Shown: positions 38,169 to 46,300 of the stretch, in pieces | How the letters are laid out: each line of letters starts with the position of its first letter | Numbering within the stretch: the first letter of the stretch is position 1 | Assembly (NCBI GenBank): GCA_016714085.1 | Contig: JADJNW010000004.1 | Location: 372,001-436,000, forward strand | Reading direction: 5' to 3' | Origin: Saprospiraceae bacterium | GTDB lineage: Bacteria; Bacteroidota; Bacteroidia; Chitinophagales; Saprospiraceae | DNA length: 64,000 nt | Notes under the pieces: model-generated | The model's database searches: none | What the model saw: the letters and a program-made list of their open reading frames with translations, nothing else | Told to the model about the DNA's origin: nothing | Position numbers and translations under genes: made by a program

Positions 38169-39539
38169 ATGTTAAACATATCCCCTAATTCGGTGAGTCA
38201 CAGGGTTTCTACGAAAGAATTCCCTTCATTCCAGCAGACGGGCTTGTCGGGATCGCACCGAATGTTAACCCGCTGGCTATTGACAGTGCTGGGCATGGTC
38301 ATTTTATTTTTAATGCTCCCCTGGACGCAGAATATTCAATCAAAGGGCACGGTGACTACCTTGTACCCGGAGCAACGCCCTCAGACGATTCCTTCCACCA
38401 TCGGTGGGCGTATTGAAAAATGGCACGTTCGGGAAGGCGAGTTAGTCAAAAAAGGCGATACAATTGTGTTTATTTCAGAAATCAAAGATGATTATTTCGA
38501 TCCTGAATTGATTCCGCGCACGGAACAACAGGTAGGTGCGAAAGAAGGCGCAATCGCGTCTTATTCAAGTAAGGTGATTGCCTTAGAGCATCAAATCGTC
38601 GCAATGCGGTCAGAATTGGAATTCAAACAACGCCAATTGACCAATAAAATCAGCCAGATTGAGAATTACCTCGCCGCAGATGAAGCGGATTTGGCGCAAG
38701 CTATTATTCAAGATTCGGTAGCTATGCAACAGTATAACCGGACGCAGGAATTATTTGCAAAAGACCTGAAATCGCGGACAGATTTGGAAGATAAGCGCGT
38801 GAAGATGCAGGAAACCAGTGCAAAAGTCGTGTCTGCCCGCAATAAACTGGAAGCCCGAAAACAGGAATTGACCAATGCCCGCCTGGATTTGAGCACTGTC
38901 AGGTACGAATACAATCAAAAAATCGCCAAAGCTGAATCTGATAAATTCAGCACTTTATCTGAAAGATATGACGCAGAAGGCGCAGTAGAAAAATTGCGCA
39001 TTCAAACCAGCAATTATGAGCGGCGCAGCAGTTTTTACTACATCACCGCTCCTCAGGATTGTTATATTACGAAAGCGATCAAGCTCGGTATCGGAGAACT
39101 CGTAAAAGAGGGCGATCCGGTAGTGAGCATTATGCCAAAAGACTATCAATTAGCAGTGGAATTGTACATCGAACCAATGGATTTGCCCTTGGTGAATGCA
39201 GGTCAGGAAGTACGCTTTATTTTTGATGGATGGCCCGCAATTGTGTTTTCCGGCTGGCCCGGGCAATCGTTTGGCACATTCAAAGGCAGTGTTTTTGCAA
39301 TAGATAATAATATCAGTATCAATAACAAATACAGGATTTTAGTAGCTCCCGATGAATCAGAAAAACCTTGGCCCAAAGAGCTTCGCGCAGGTTCGGGCGC
39401 TCAAGGTATTGCGCTTTTAAACAACGTGCCGCTTTGGTACGAAATATGGCGACAACTCAACGGCTTTCCGCCGGATTATTATGATCGAAATGCTCAGGAA
39501 GACCCAAAATTAAAAGCACCTGTAAGATCATTGAAATGA
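38169..39539 (+). CDS. HlyD-family membrane fusion protein
   Basis: 456 residues. A cytoplasmic N-terminus precedes one membrane helix (WLLTVLGMVILFLMLPW). The lipoyl half 'GGRIEKWHVREGELVKKGDTIVFISE' follows, then a long coiled coil and 'YYITAPQDCYITKAIKLGIGELVKEGDPVVSIMP'. It starts 3 bp after the ABC stop and overlaps the TolC gene by 4 bp, so all three are translationally coupled. It bridges inner and outer membranes in type I secretion-like export. Confidence 0.92.
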   Translation: MLNISPNSVSHRVSTKEFPSFQQTGLSGSHRMLTRWLLTVLGMVILFLMLPWTQNIQSKGTVTTLYPEQRPQTIPSTIGGRIEKWHVREGELVKKGDTIVFISEIKDDYFDPELIPRTEQQVGAKEGAIASYSSKVIALEHQIVAMRSELEFKQRQLTNKISQIENYLAADEADLAQAIIQDSVAMQQYNRTQELFAKDLKSRTDLEDKRVKMQETSAKVVSARNKLEARKQELTNARLDLSTVRYEYNQKIAKAESDKFSTLSERYDAEGAVEKLRIQTSNYERRSSFYYITAPQDCYITKAIKLGIGELVKEGDPVVSIMPKDYQLAVELYIEPMDLPLVNAGQEVRFIFDGWPAIVFSGWPGQSFGTFKGSVFAIDNNISINNKYRILVAPDESEKPWPKELRAGSGAQGIALLNNVPLWYEIWRQLNGFPPDYYDRNAQEDPKLKAPVRSLK

Positions 39540-40969
39540 TGAAAAAGATTATATGGATATTACTTGGCATGGCGCTGGTAGGTAGGGCATGGTCGCAAAG
39601 TGTCGATTCGGCAAGCGTTTTCACGCAAGAGGCTTATTTTGAGTGGATTATGGCTTACCATCCTTTGGTGAAACAAGCAAACCTGCTTACCGCTGAAGCC
39701 CAGGCAAATCTGCGGATGGCACGCGGCGGCTTCGACCCGAAATTGTATGCCGATTGGCAACAAAAATCTTTCGATGATAAGACGTATTTCAATATTGGAG
39801 AGGGTGGTTTTAAAATTCCGACCTGGTATGGCCTGGAAGTGAAAGGCTATTTCAATAGTACGAATGGCGTTTTTTTGAATCCCGAAAACAAATTACCAGC
39901 GGCAGGGCAAGCGGTTGCCGGTATTAAAGCATCTGTAGGGCAAGGACTCTTTATTGATGAGCGTCGGGCGGATTTGCAAAAAGCAAAAATGCTGGAAAAA
40001 GCGAACGAAGCGGAGCGATTGAATGCTATTAACAATGTGCTACTGGATGCAGCCGCTGCCTATTGGGATTGGGTGAAAACCTACCAGGAAATGCAGACGA
40101 TCGAACAGGCGCTACAAGTGTCGAGGCAACGGCTGCGCGGCATTGTGGAAAGTTTTTATTTGGGTGACAAACCTGGAATTGATACCCTGGAAACTTATAT
40201 CCAGGTACAAACCTGGGAATTTGAACTAAATGAAGCACGATTAAATTATCGCAACGCCGGGCTGTTCTTATCAAATTATCTTTGGCTGGAAAACGATGTA
40301 CCCCTTGAAATCACAGCGCAACTGCGTCCACCCCGATTGGATGAACTGGAAACGCAAGCGCCGCTTCCTGCACTCGATCAATATGTACAACTTTTTGATA
40401 TAACGCATCCACAATTGCGCTTTTATCAAGTGAAATTGAGCCAATTAGAAATTGATCGCCGACTTGCGGCCGAGCAACTCAAGCCTCGTTTGGATATAGA
40501 ATATAATCTGCTGGGTGAAGGATTCAACTTTAATTCGGCTAAAACGGATGATAATGGCGCTTTCAACGATCTTTTGTTACAAAACTACAAATGGGGGCTC
40601 AACTTCAGCTTCCCGCTTTTCCTTAGAAAGGAGCGTGGGAAATTGGATTTAACCAAGATTAAAATTTTGGAAACGGATTATACTTTGCAGCAAAAGCGTT
40701 TAGAATTAACCAATAAGCTGCGCGACGCCTATAATGAATGGCAAAATACACAGCAACAAATCGCACTGTATCAAAATGTTACGAATAATTATCGCCGTTT
40801 GCTGGAGGCAGAATACGAAAAGTTTTCCATTGGCGAAAGCTCCATTTTCCTAATTAATACACGCGAGCAAAAACTCATCGAAGCGCAGTTGAAACTCATC
40901 AAATTGCAAGCAGAATTTCATAAAAACCGAACCAAAGTGGAATGGGCAGCGGGGCGATTAGGAATATAG
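39536..40969 (+). CDS. TolC-family outer-membrane protein
   Basis: 477 residues with signal peptide (MMKKIIWILLGMALVGRAWSQ). Paired coiled-coil halves of the OEP family are visible ('ADLQKAKMLEKANEAERLNAINNVLLDAAAAYWDWVKTYQEM', 'KLSQLEIDRRLAAEQLKPRLDIEY'). Last gene of the ABC-HlyD-TolC operon; provides its outer-membrane exit. Ends 3 bp from the convergent DUF7009 gene. Confidence 0.9.
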   Translation: MMKKIIWILLGMALVGRAWSQSVDSASVFTQEAYFEWIMAYHPLVKQANLLTAEAQANLRMARGGFDPKLYADWQQKSFDDKTYFNIGEGGFKIPTWYGLEVKGYFNSTNGVFLNPENKLPAAGQAVAGIKASVGQGLFIDERRADLQKAKMLEKANEAERLNAINNVLLDAAAAYWDWVKTYQEMQTIEQALQVSRQRLRGIVESFYLGDKPGIDTLETYIQVQTWEFELNEARLNYRNAGLFLSNYLWLENDVPLEITAQLRPPRLDELETQAPLPALDQYVQLFDITHPQLRFYQVKLSQLEIDRRLAAEQLKPRLDIEYNLLGEGFNFNSAKTDDNGAFNDLLLQNYKWGLNFSFPLFLRKERGKLDLTKIKILETDYTLQQKRLELTNKLRDAYNEWQNTQQQIALYQNVTNNYRRLLEAEYEKFSIGESSIFLINTREQKLIEAQLKLIKLQAEFHKNRTKVEWAAGRLGI

Positions 40970-40972
40970 GGC

Positions 40973-41317
40973 TTAATCAGCGAGTTCGTAAAAAGTATCT
41001 TCTTTATCCTCGGTGGCAGTATGCTTGCAAGGAAAATCTTTTTCGATCAAAATATGCAGCGGGTGCAGTTTTTCCAAGCCAACTTGTTCACTATTAATCC
41101 AATTTAAGTATTGATTTTCAGGGATTTGAATCAGAATTCTCCCGCTTTCAAAAGTAGCGGTAATCTCCGTTTGTTGTGATATGCGCAATTCGTAAGAAAA
41201 TGTTTGATCCACAGCAAAATGAACCTCTTCTTTCACAAAACCTTGTGCCCGCAGCAATTCTATATCCGACTTGCGCAGCCGCAGCCGTACACTATTTTCA
41301 GCACATCGAAGTTTCAT
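40973..41317 (-). CDS. DUF7009-like small cytoplasmic protein
   Basis: 114 residues from 'MKLRCAENSVRLRLRKSDIELL', the start pattern of this family, to 'LHILIEKDFPCKHTATEDKEDTFYELAD'. 'LIEKDFPC' and the acidic end are characteristic. Function unknown. A start at 41365 would add 16 residues that do not fit the family, so the inner ATG was chosen. Confidence 0.7.
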   Translation of the reverse strand: MKLRCAENSVRLRLRKSDIELLRAQGFVKEEVHFAVDQTFSYELRISQQTEITATFESGRILIQIPENQYLNWINSEQVGLEKLHPLHILIEKDFPCKHTATEDKEDTFYELAD

Positions 41318-41384
41318 AAGCAATTTGATTAAAGGATAATCGAAGTTACGAAATTTACTTTGCATTAAAAAAACACGTCACTTT

Positions 41385-41415
41385 TTTGTTTAAACCGTTG
41401 AATTCTGTACTTTTA
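41385..41415 (+). promoter_or_regulatory. Promoter of the OmpA-family gene
   Basis: TTTG at 41385-41388, a 19-nt spacer and TACTTTTA at 41408-41415 fit the -33/-7 pattern with one -7 mismatch, 23 bp before the ATG at 41439. Confidence 0.6.
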
Positions 41416-41438
41416 GTCGCAATAAAGTGAGCTACAAT

Positions 41439-42290
41439 ATGAGAGCATTCCTCGTTTTCCTCCTTTTTGGTGTTTATGCCTTGTTTGCGCGCTGGTACTA
41501 TGTGTGCCAAATCAAGCATTTATGCGATGAGGAAATAAAGGTAGAAGATGTCCGCCTTAAAACGCTGCGCCTTGTAGAAGCGGACACCGTGATCCTGGAA
41601 GGCTACGATCAGTTTGCATTTGATAGCACCAATGTGCGTCCGCGCATGAACGAGAATAATTCTGCTTTCCTAGATACCATTGCGGCATATTTAAAACTTT
41701 TTCCACAGAAAAACCTGACAATCACTGGTTTGTATCGCAATAACGAAGATAGTTTGAAAGTAGGATTTTATGAAAATATTGGCGTAGCCAGAGCAGCCGA
41801 AGTACGCAAATTGCTGATGCGCAGGAATATTGACGAAAAACGCATTTCGTTGGACTACCAGCGAACCCAGGATTCACTTTTGCAAGAGCCGCTGTTATTC
41901 AATATTTTATCAGGGACGCCCGAGGAATTTGAAATCGTGCAATTCTCTTTTACCAATATGACCTTTTCGGATGCTAATTTTGCTTTCGATTCGGATGAGT
42001 TCAAACCCGGCGAGCCTTTTGTCGCTTATGCGGATTCAGTGAAAACCTATTTGGCATTAAATCCTGAAAAAGTCTTGACGATTATTGGTCATACGGATAA
42101 TGTCGGAACAAATAAATATAACCAGGATTTGGGCTTGCGCCGCGCCAAAAGCGCCCGCACTTATTTCAAAGACCTTGGCGTCATTGCTAAGATCAACGTT
42201 GACTCGCGCGGCGAATCGCGCCCGGCTGCTACCAATGAAAGCGATGAAGGGCGGCAGAAGAATCGCAGAGTGAACTTTGTTTTGGAATGA
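41439..42290 (+). CDS. OmpA-family protein with two OmpA-like domains
   Basis: 283 residues. An N-terminal helix (FLVFLLFGVYALFARWYYV) anchors it in the membrane. Two OmpA-like modules follow: a degenerate one ('LTITGLYRNNEDSLKVGFYENIGVARAAEVRKLLMRRNI') and a canonical C-terminal one with peptidoglycan-binding residues ('LTIIGHTDNVGTNKYNQDLGLRRAKSARTYFKDLGV...RRVNFVLE'). Links envelope to peptidoglycan. ATG at 41439 was preferred over GTG 12 bp upstream. The HhH gene follows. Confidence 0.88.
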   Translation: MRAFLVFLLFGVYALFARWYYVCQIKHLCDEEIKVEDVRLKTLRLVEADTVILEGYDQFAFDSTNVRPRMNENNSAFLDTIAAYLKLFPQKNLTITGLYRNNEDSLKVGFYENIGVARAAEVRKLLMRRNIDEKRISLDYQRTQDSLLQEPLLFNILSGTPEEFEIVQFSFTNMTFSDANFAFDSDEFKPGEPFVAYADSVKTYLALNPEKVLTIIGHTDNVGTNKYNQDLGLRRAKSARTYFKDLGVIAKINVDSRGESRPAATNESDEGRQKNRRVNFVLE

Positions 42291-42294
42291 TTTT

Positions 42295-42342
42295 TCATCT
42301 TGTGATATAGTCATCTTGTGATGTGGTGGTTTTGTGATAAAG
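42295..42342. repeat. Three 16-bp tandem units between the OmpA and HhH genes
   Basis: TCATCTTGTGATATAG, TCATCTTGTGATGTGG and TGGTTTTGTGATAAAG abut, sharing TTGTGAT. Too short to assign a role. Confidence 0.5.
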
Positions 42343-42379
42343 GACAGATAATCGACACATTGTTAAATAGAAATATATT

Positions 42380-43576
42380 ATGGATTTTAGTAAATTCTTT
42401 TCCAATTTTGATTCGCCGGATAGCATTGCTATTCTGTTTTTTCTCATTATCGCATTTCTTTTTGGTTTATTGGTGGGCTTTCTATTGCGAGGCGGCGCAG
42501 TGCGTCGTTTGAAGCGCGAATTAGAGCAAAAGCAAAAGGAACTCGCTGCTGCTCAAGCAGAAATTCCTCGTTTGCAAGAAGAACTGAATCTACGGGAAGC
42601 CGATTTGCGGAAAGTCCAGTTTGAAACGGAAGAAAACAAAACCAAAGTGGCACGCCTGGCCGATGAAAAAACAAAGTTGTACAACGAAGTATATGCCCTG
42701 AATACCGAATTGGAGAATTTGAAAAAATTGGGCGGTGGAGAAGTCGTAGATAACTCACAGGAAATCACCGAATTGAATGTTACGATTGATCGTTTGAATG
42801 CACAGATAACGTCTTTAAAGTCGCGCAACCAGCAATTGGAAAACGAATTGAAAGAAAAAGAACTGAGATCTATCATTCCAGACGAAAAAGACGAAGCTTT
42901 GGACTATTTGGCGCAATTCCAAAGTACCCAAAATGCTATGCGCAGCAGACTTGAAGCATTGGAAGAAAAACTCAATAAAGTCGAAGTCGAAAATGCCAAT
43001 CTGAAAGGCACTTTGCAAGATATAAAAACGACAAGTGGCTCAGCGCCAGTTTCTTTTGAAAGAAGCGCACCATTAAATACGGTCGAAGAAATAGAAGAAC
43101 CTGTATTTAATCTTGGCACAAACAAAGCGATTTTGATGGATCCGCTCCTGCAACAAAGCCATGAGCGCGACGACTTGACCAAAATCGAAGGGATTAGTCC
43201 GTTTTTGGAGAAAAAGCTCAATGAATCAGGCATCTTCACTTACGAACAAATTAGTCAATGGGATTCAGCGGATATTAACCGAATCGTACAAGCCATTGGC
43301 TACCTACCGGGCCGTATTGAAAAGGAGGATTGGATTGGGCAAGCCATCAAATTGCAACAAAAACAAAAAATGCAGCCGGAATCCTTTGAAACGCGTGGGT
43401 TTGGTTATCCTACTCAGAATGATGATTTGAAAATTGTAGAAGGCATTGGCCCGAAAATCGAAGGTTTGCTGAAAGCTGCTGGCATTCATACTTGGGAAGA
43501 CTTTGCGCAAACGCGATACAAATACATCAAGGCTACGCCCAACCAAGATGCCTTCATCCTCCCAAACGGATTTTAG
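42380..43576 (+). CDS. Membrane-anchored coiled-coil protein with HhH domains, C-terminus replaced
   Basis: One N-terminal membrane helix (IAILFFLIIAFLFGLLVGFLL) is followed by about 180 residues of coiled coil. Two helix-hairpin-helix modules then appear: 'DDLTKIEGISPFLEKKLNESGIFTYEQISQW' and 'DDLKIVEGIGPKIEGLLKAAGIHTWEDFAQT'. Homologues normally continue past WEDFAQT with a conserved tail of some 40-50 residues. Here the frame instead runs antisense through the convergent regulator gene and stops at 43576. True sequence seems to end at the palindrome TTTGCGCAAA, 43502-43511. Such proteins resemble ribosomal/L21-linked HhH proteins; function unknown. Confidence 0.8.
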   Translation: MDFSKFFSNFDSPDSIAILFFLIIAFLFGLLVGFLLRGGAVRRLKRELEQKQKELAAAQAEIPRLQEELNLREADLRKVQFETEENKTKVARLADEKTKLYNEVYALNTELENLKKLGGGEVVDNSQEITELNVTIDRLNAQITSLKSRNQQLENELKEKELRSIIPDEKDEALDYLAQFQSTQNAMRSRLEALEEKLNKVEVENANLKGTLQDIKTTSGSAPVSFERSAPLNTVEEIEEPVFNLGTNKAILMDPLLQQSHERDDLTKIEGISPFLEKKLNESGIFTYEQISQWDSADINRIVQAIGYLPGRIEKEDWIGQAIKLQQKQKMQPESFETRGFGYPTQNDDLKIVEGIGPKIEGLLKAAGIHTWEDFAQTRYKYIKATPNQDAFILPNGF

Positions 43577-44320
43577 AATTTGATCTCGTTCCAATAATTG
43601 ATTCTGATGTTGGCAAAAGAATTGCAATAGCTTGGCTTCCCGGTAGGTTAAATCTTTTTGAACGTCTTGTACCCACAGTTTTTGGTTGGAAATATCTAAT
43701 ATGGAGTGTCCGAATTGTAAACTCTTATCATCTATAATGAATTGATTTTTAATATTTTCCTTGATTTTTGAGCTCTTTTTCTTTTGCGAAATTTGATAAG
43801 ATTGTAAAACGACAAAAGCACCCAATAGAATTATCCAAATGCCGAATTGCCAGTTCCCTTTTTGAGGGGCATCCAAAAACGTGACCGTGAGTTGATAGCA
43901 ACCTGCTACGCGTTCGCGCCCGCCACAAGGTACTTCCTCGCCAGAGAGATACGTTTCAGAATTGTAGCCAAGCATTAAATCTTTTTTGTAGCAATCCAGC
44001 ACTGTTACATTATAATTTACCTTAATATTTTGCACTGAAAATGCTCGATGCAGCAAGGCAGGCAAGCTATCATAATTGAAATTCTGCTCCAAAGGAATCA
44101 GCCAAGTGCTGGGAGCAGTTTGTCGCACAGGCTTAATCCTTGAAGTACTGTCTTCTTCTAACCGCAACAAGCCGTCCACCGTTTGCCGCAGGGCAAGATT
44201 CACGCGCTGGGAAAATTGTTCATCGGGCACCTCTTTCGACCAAATCGCCTGGATCGTAAGAAAACCTGTCACACCTAATAAAAGTAGCAATCCGAAATAT
44301 GGAACGATACCTTGTTTCAT
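43304..44320 (-). CDS. Membrane-anchored winged-helix regulator, C-terminus replaced
   Basis: Two membrane helices (VPYFGLLLLLGVTGFLTIQAIW and FGIWIILLGAFVVLQSY) enclose a periplasmic domain of about 140 residues containing two Cys. A cytoplasmic OmpR-type winged helix follows: 'LTYREAKLLQFFCQHQNQLLERDQILKSVWEDEGILVGRSLDVFVSRLRK'. Homologues then have about 22 more residues with the wing ending in a GVGY-like motif. Here the frame after SRLRK runs antisense to the HhH gene and stops at 43304. The authentic part is 43502-44320. It is divergent from a small secreted-protein gene, its likely target. Confidence 0.8.
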   Translation of the reverse strand: MKQGIVPYFGLLLLLGVTGFLTIQAIWSKEVPDEQFSQRVNLALRQTVDGLLRLEEDSTSRIKPVRQTAPSTWLIPLEQNFNYDSLPALLHRAFSVQNIKVNYNVTVLDCYKKDLMLGYNSETYLSGEEVPCGGRERVAGCYQLTVTFLDAPQKGNWQFGIWIILLGAFVVLQSYQISQKKKSSKIKENIKNQFIIDDKSLQFGHSILDISNQKLWVQDVQKDLTYREAKLLQFFCQHQNQLLERDQILKSVWEDEGILVGRSLDVFVSRLRKVFPSMNASSFQQTFDFRANAFYNFQIIILSRITKPTRFKGFRLHFLFLLQFDGLPNPILLFNTAR

Positions 44321-44416
44321 ACTTCAAAATTAACCGAAAAAAGCTTACAAAACAGACTTTTACATTTCATTTACACTGTTTTACAAGGGTTTAACCATTT
44401 GAATTTATTTCGGGCA

Positions 44417-44424
44417 TAGCTTTG
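44417..44424 (+). promoter_or_regulatory. -7 box of the small secreted-protein gene
   Basis: TAGCTTTG, full TAnnTTTG match, 32 bp before the ATG at 44457. No -33 TTG at ideal spacing, which would suit an activator-dependent promoter; the divergent gene encodes a candidate regulator. Confidence 0.5.
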
Positions 44425-44456
44425 GAGCATTATTTCATCTGAAAATTTTTTTTGAC

Positions 44457-44843
44457 ATGAGAAGCTTAAAAACATTATTTTTTATCATCCTTAATTTATT
44501 GATTTTCATCAACTTATTCGGGCAGCAGGGCAAGGGCAATTTCTCCAACTGTGCTGCTATTTTTTTGAATCAAAATATGCTGGTGAATGAATACAGCCCA
44601 GAAGGCAAGTGTATTGTGGATGCCAACACCAAGGGCGAACTGAGCCTGCACGCTGCGGATATGTCAAATGACAAAGTAACCAAAGCAAGTGAAAAAATTA
44701 CTTTTAAAGTTGCCATCCGCGACCGGGATTCTAAAACTTTAATGCTTTTTTCAGAGAAAAGCTATCAGGAAATCAACATTCAGGATGTGCTGGCACAATG
44801 TAAAAAAGGCGATTTCATTGTGCTACTGACATTGGAAAGATAA
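44457..44843 (+). CDS. Small secreted protein, unknown family
   Basis: 128 residues with a signal peptide (LFFIILNLLIFINLFGQQ). The mature part has three Cys and alternating strands, ending 'CKKGDFIVLLTLER'. I do not recognise the family. It is divergent from the membrane-anchored regulator with 136 bp between. Confidence 0.6.
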   Translation: MRSLKTLFFIILNLLIFINLFGQQGKGNFSNCAAIFLNQNMLVNEYSPEGKCIVDANTKGELSLHAADMSNDKVTKASEKITFKVAIRDRDSKTLMLFSEKSYQEINIQDVLAQCKKGDFIVLLTLER

Positions 44844-44894
44844 TGGGCCTTGCCGCACTCGGAAATCCTGGTAAGTTCGGCGCAGTAATAATTC

Positions 44895-44963
44895 TATGGA
44901 GTAATGGAGCTTTGGAGTGGCTCAACTTTCCATTATTCCAATACTCCATTATCCAACTATTCC
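44895..44963. repeat. Dispersed ATGGAGTAATGGA-type repeat, inverted pair
   Basis: TATGGAGTAATGGAGCTTTGGAGTGG is partly complementary to the following CCATTATTCCAATACTCCATTATCC, forming an imperfect hairpin. Same vocabulary as the repeat at 4102-4178. Confidence 0.55.
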
Positions 44964-44983
44964 AAAAGCTGCAGCATGATGCA

Positions 44984-44991
44984 TATCTTTG
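44984..44991 (+). promoter_or_regulatory. -7 box immediately before the glutaminase start
   Basis: TATCTTTG, full consensus, ends only 4 bp before the ATG at 44996. Transcription would begin at or next to the start codon, implying a leaderless mRNA. Confidence 0.5.
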
Positions 44992-44995
44992 CGGC

Positions 44996-45913
44996 ATGAC
45001 CAATTATGACCAAATTCTTTACGACATTTTCCAAGCCGTGCAGCCGCTTTTTGGGCAAGGCAAAGTAGCGAGCTACATTCCCAATCTGCAGAATATTGAT
45101 CCACGCAAATTTGGTATTGCATTAGTCACCTTGAATGGTGAAGAGCATATCATCGGCGATGCGGATGAGAAATTTTCTATCCAAAGTATTTCCAAGGTCT
45201 TTACGCTCGCTTTGGCGTTTTCAAAAGTAGGCGAAACGCTTTGGAAGCGCGTAGATATTGAGCCTTCGGGTACGCCGTTTAATTCACTGGTGCAATTGGA
45301 ATACGAAAAAGGCATTCCACGCAATCCATTCATCAATGCTGGGGCGCTGGTCGTCACCGATGAATTGCTGAGTCAATTGTCCAATCCAAAGTCCTCTATC
45401 TTGAGTTTTGTGCGGCGCTTGTCGGGTGTAGATGATATTTATTACGATTATGATGTGGCACGCTCCGAGCGGGAGACGGGATTTTTGAATACCGCTTTGG
45501 TCAATTTTCTGAAAAGCCATGGCAATATTCACAATCATGTGGACAGTGTCCTGGATGTTTATTTTCATCAATGCTCGATTGCAATGTCCTGTAAAGAGTT
45601 GGCGAAAGCCTTCTTATTCCTGGCGAATCATGGCACGATTCCTTCTTCCGGCGAGCAAATCCTCACCGTTAGTCAAGCGAAACGCTTGAATGCAGTAATG
45701 ATGACTTGTGGTTTTTACGATCAAGCCGGCGAATTTGCTTTCAGAGTAGGAATGCCCGGCAAAAGTGGCGTTGGCGGCGGCATTGTAGCAGTGATCCCCA
45801 ATGAACTGGCAATCGCAGTCTGGAGTCCGGAACTCAATAACCACGGGAATTCTTTAGCAGGCGTCATGGCTTTAGAATTATTCACCACAATGACGGGCAG
45901 GTCGATCTTTTGA
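44996..45913 (+). CDS. glsA: Glutaminase A
   Basis: Hydrolyses glutamine to glutamate and ammonia. 305 residues, standard for the serine-dependent glutaminase family. The nucleophilic Ser and Lys lie in 'FSIQSISKVFTLALA'. 'GTPFNSLVQLEYEKGIPRNPFINAGALVV' and 'FRVGMPGKSGVGGGIVAVIP' are further hallmarks. The start at 44996 matches family length; the upstream extension in the same frame translates the repeat. No partner gene nearby. Confidence 0.95.
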   Translation: MTNYDQILYDIFQAVQPLFGQGKVASYIPNLQNIDPRKFGIALVTLNGEEHIIGDADEKFSIQSISKVFTLALAFSKVGETLWKRVDIEPSGTPFNSLVQLEYEKGIPRNPFINAGALVVTDELLSQLSNPKSSILSFVRRLSGVDDIYYDYDVARSERETGFLNTALVNFLKSHGNIHNHVDSVLDVYFHQCSIAMSCKELAKAFLFLANHGTIPSSGEQILTVSQAKRLNAVMMTCGFYDQAGEFAFRVGMPGKSGVGGGIVAVIPNELAIAVWSPELNNHGNSLAGVMALELFTTMTGRSIF

Positions 45914-45917
45914 GTAG

Positions 45918-45936
45918 CGCCGATTGGCAATCGGCG
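45918..45936. terminator. Hairpin CGCCGATT-GGC-AATCGGCG after glsA
   Basis: Perfect 8-bp GC-rich stem with a 3-nt loop, 5 bp past the glutaminase stop, followed by a short T-run (CTGTTTTTC). Could be a terminator or a REP-like palindrome. Confidence 0.55.
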
Positions 45937-46089
45937 ATTACTGTTTTTCACCATCACAAACTCGGAGGTGCGTTCTTTTCCTTTGGAAATGCCCTCAATC
46001 CTGGCGTACAGCGTATCCATCCCTTTTGGCGTGTAAATAATCCTTTGCGGAAAATCGTGTTCTGGGTTTTCAAAAGTGACCCAGCGTTT
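45937..46089 (-). pseudogene. Remnant of a DUF6265-family gene
   Basis: The reverse strand encodes KRWVTFENPEHDFPQ then RIIYTPKGMDTLYARIEG, which matches the conserved C-terminal block of DUF6265 proteins (FENPEHDFPQRIIY is diagnostic). In-frame stops (TGA just upstream, TAG further up) and absence of the N-terminal half show it is dead. Its end merges into the glsA hairpin. Confidence 0.65.
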
Positions 46090-46247
46090 TCATTGGATTT
46101 TAAGTAAAATGTTTTCGTAGGAAACCATATCGCCATTGCCAACTCTCTGCTATTTTGCTGCTAACTTTTTCATAGCCAATGGTTTAAAAAAAATTCAAGG
46201 CTACAAAAAAAGTTATCCGAAAAATAAATTTTTTGTTTTAAATTTTG

Positions 46248-46255
46248 TAAATTTG
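46248..46255 (+). promoter_or_regulatory. -7 box of the SRPBCC-GyrI gene
   Basis: TAAATTTG, full consensus, 45 bp before the ATG at 46301. Confidence 0.5.
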
Positions 46256-46300
46256 CAACATATAAAACAATAATTATATTCAAACAAACAGCATTCTATT

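Larger units (their letters stand above)
45914..46300. other. Intergenic region with hairpin, DUF6265 remnant and promoter
   Basis: 387 bp gap. It holds a hairpin just after glsA, a decayed reverse-strand DUF6265 gene piece, and a consensus -7 box for the next gene. The section 46160-46240 is plain A/T-rich sequence. Confidence 0.6.

Noticed and set aside
40973..41365. Longer start of the DUF7009-like protein
   Set aside because: Sixteen extra residues do not fit the family, which begins MKLR.
44843..44995. 51-codon upstream extension of glutaminase
   Set aside because: It translates a dispersed repeat and lies before the -7 box; the family start matches 44996.
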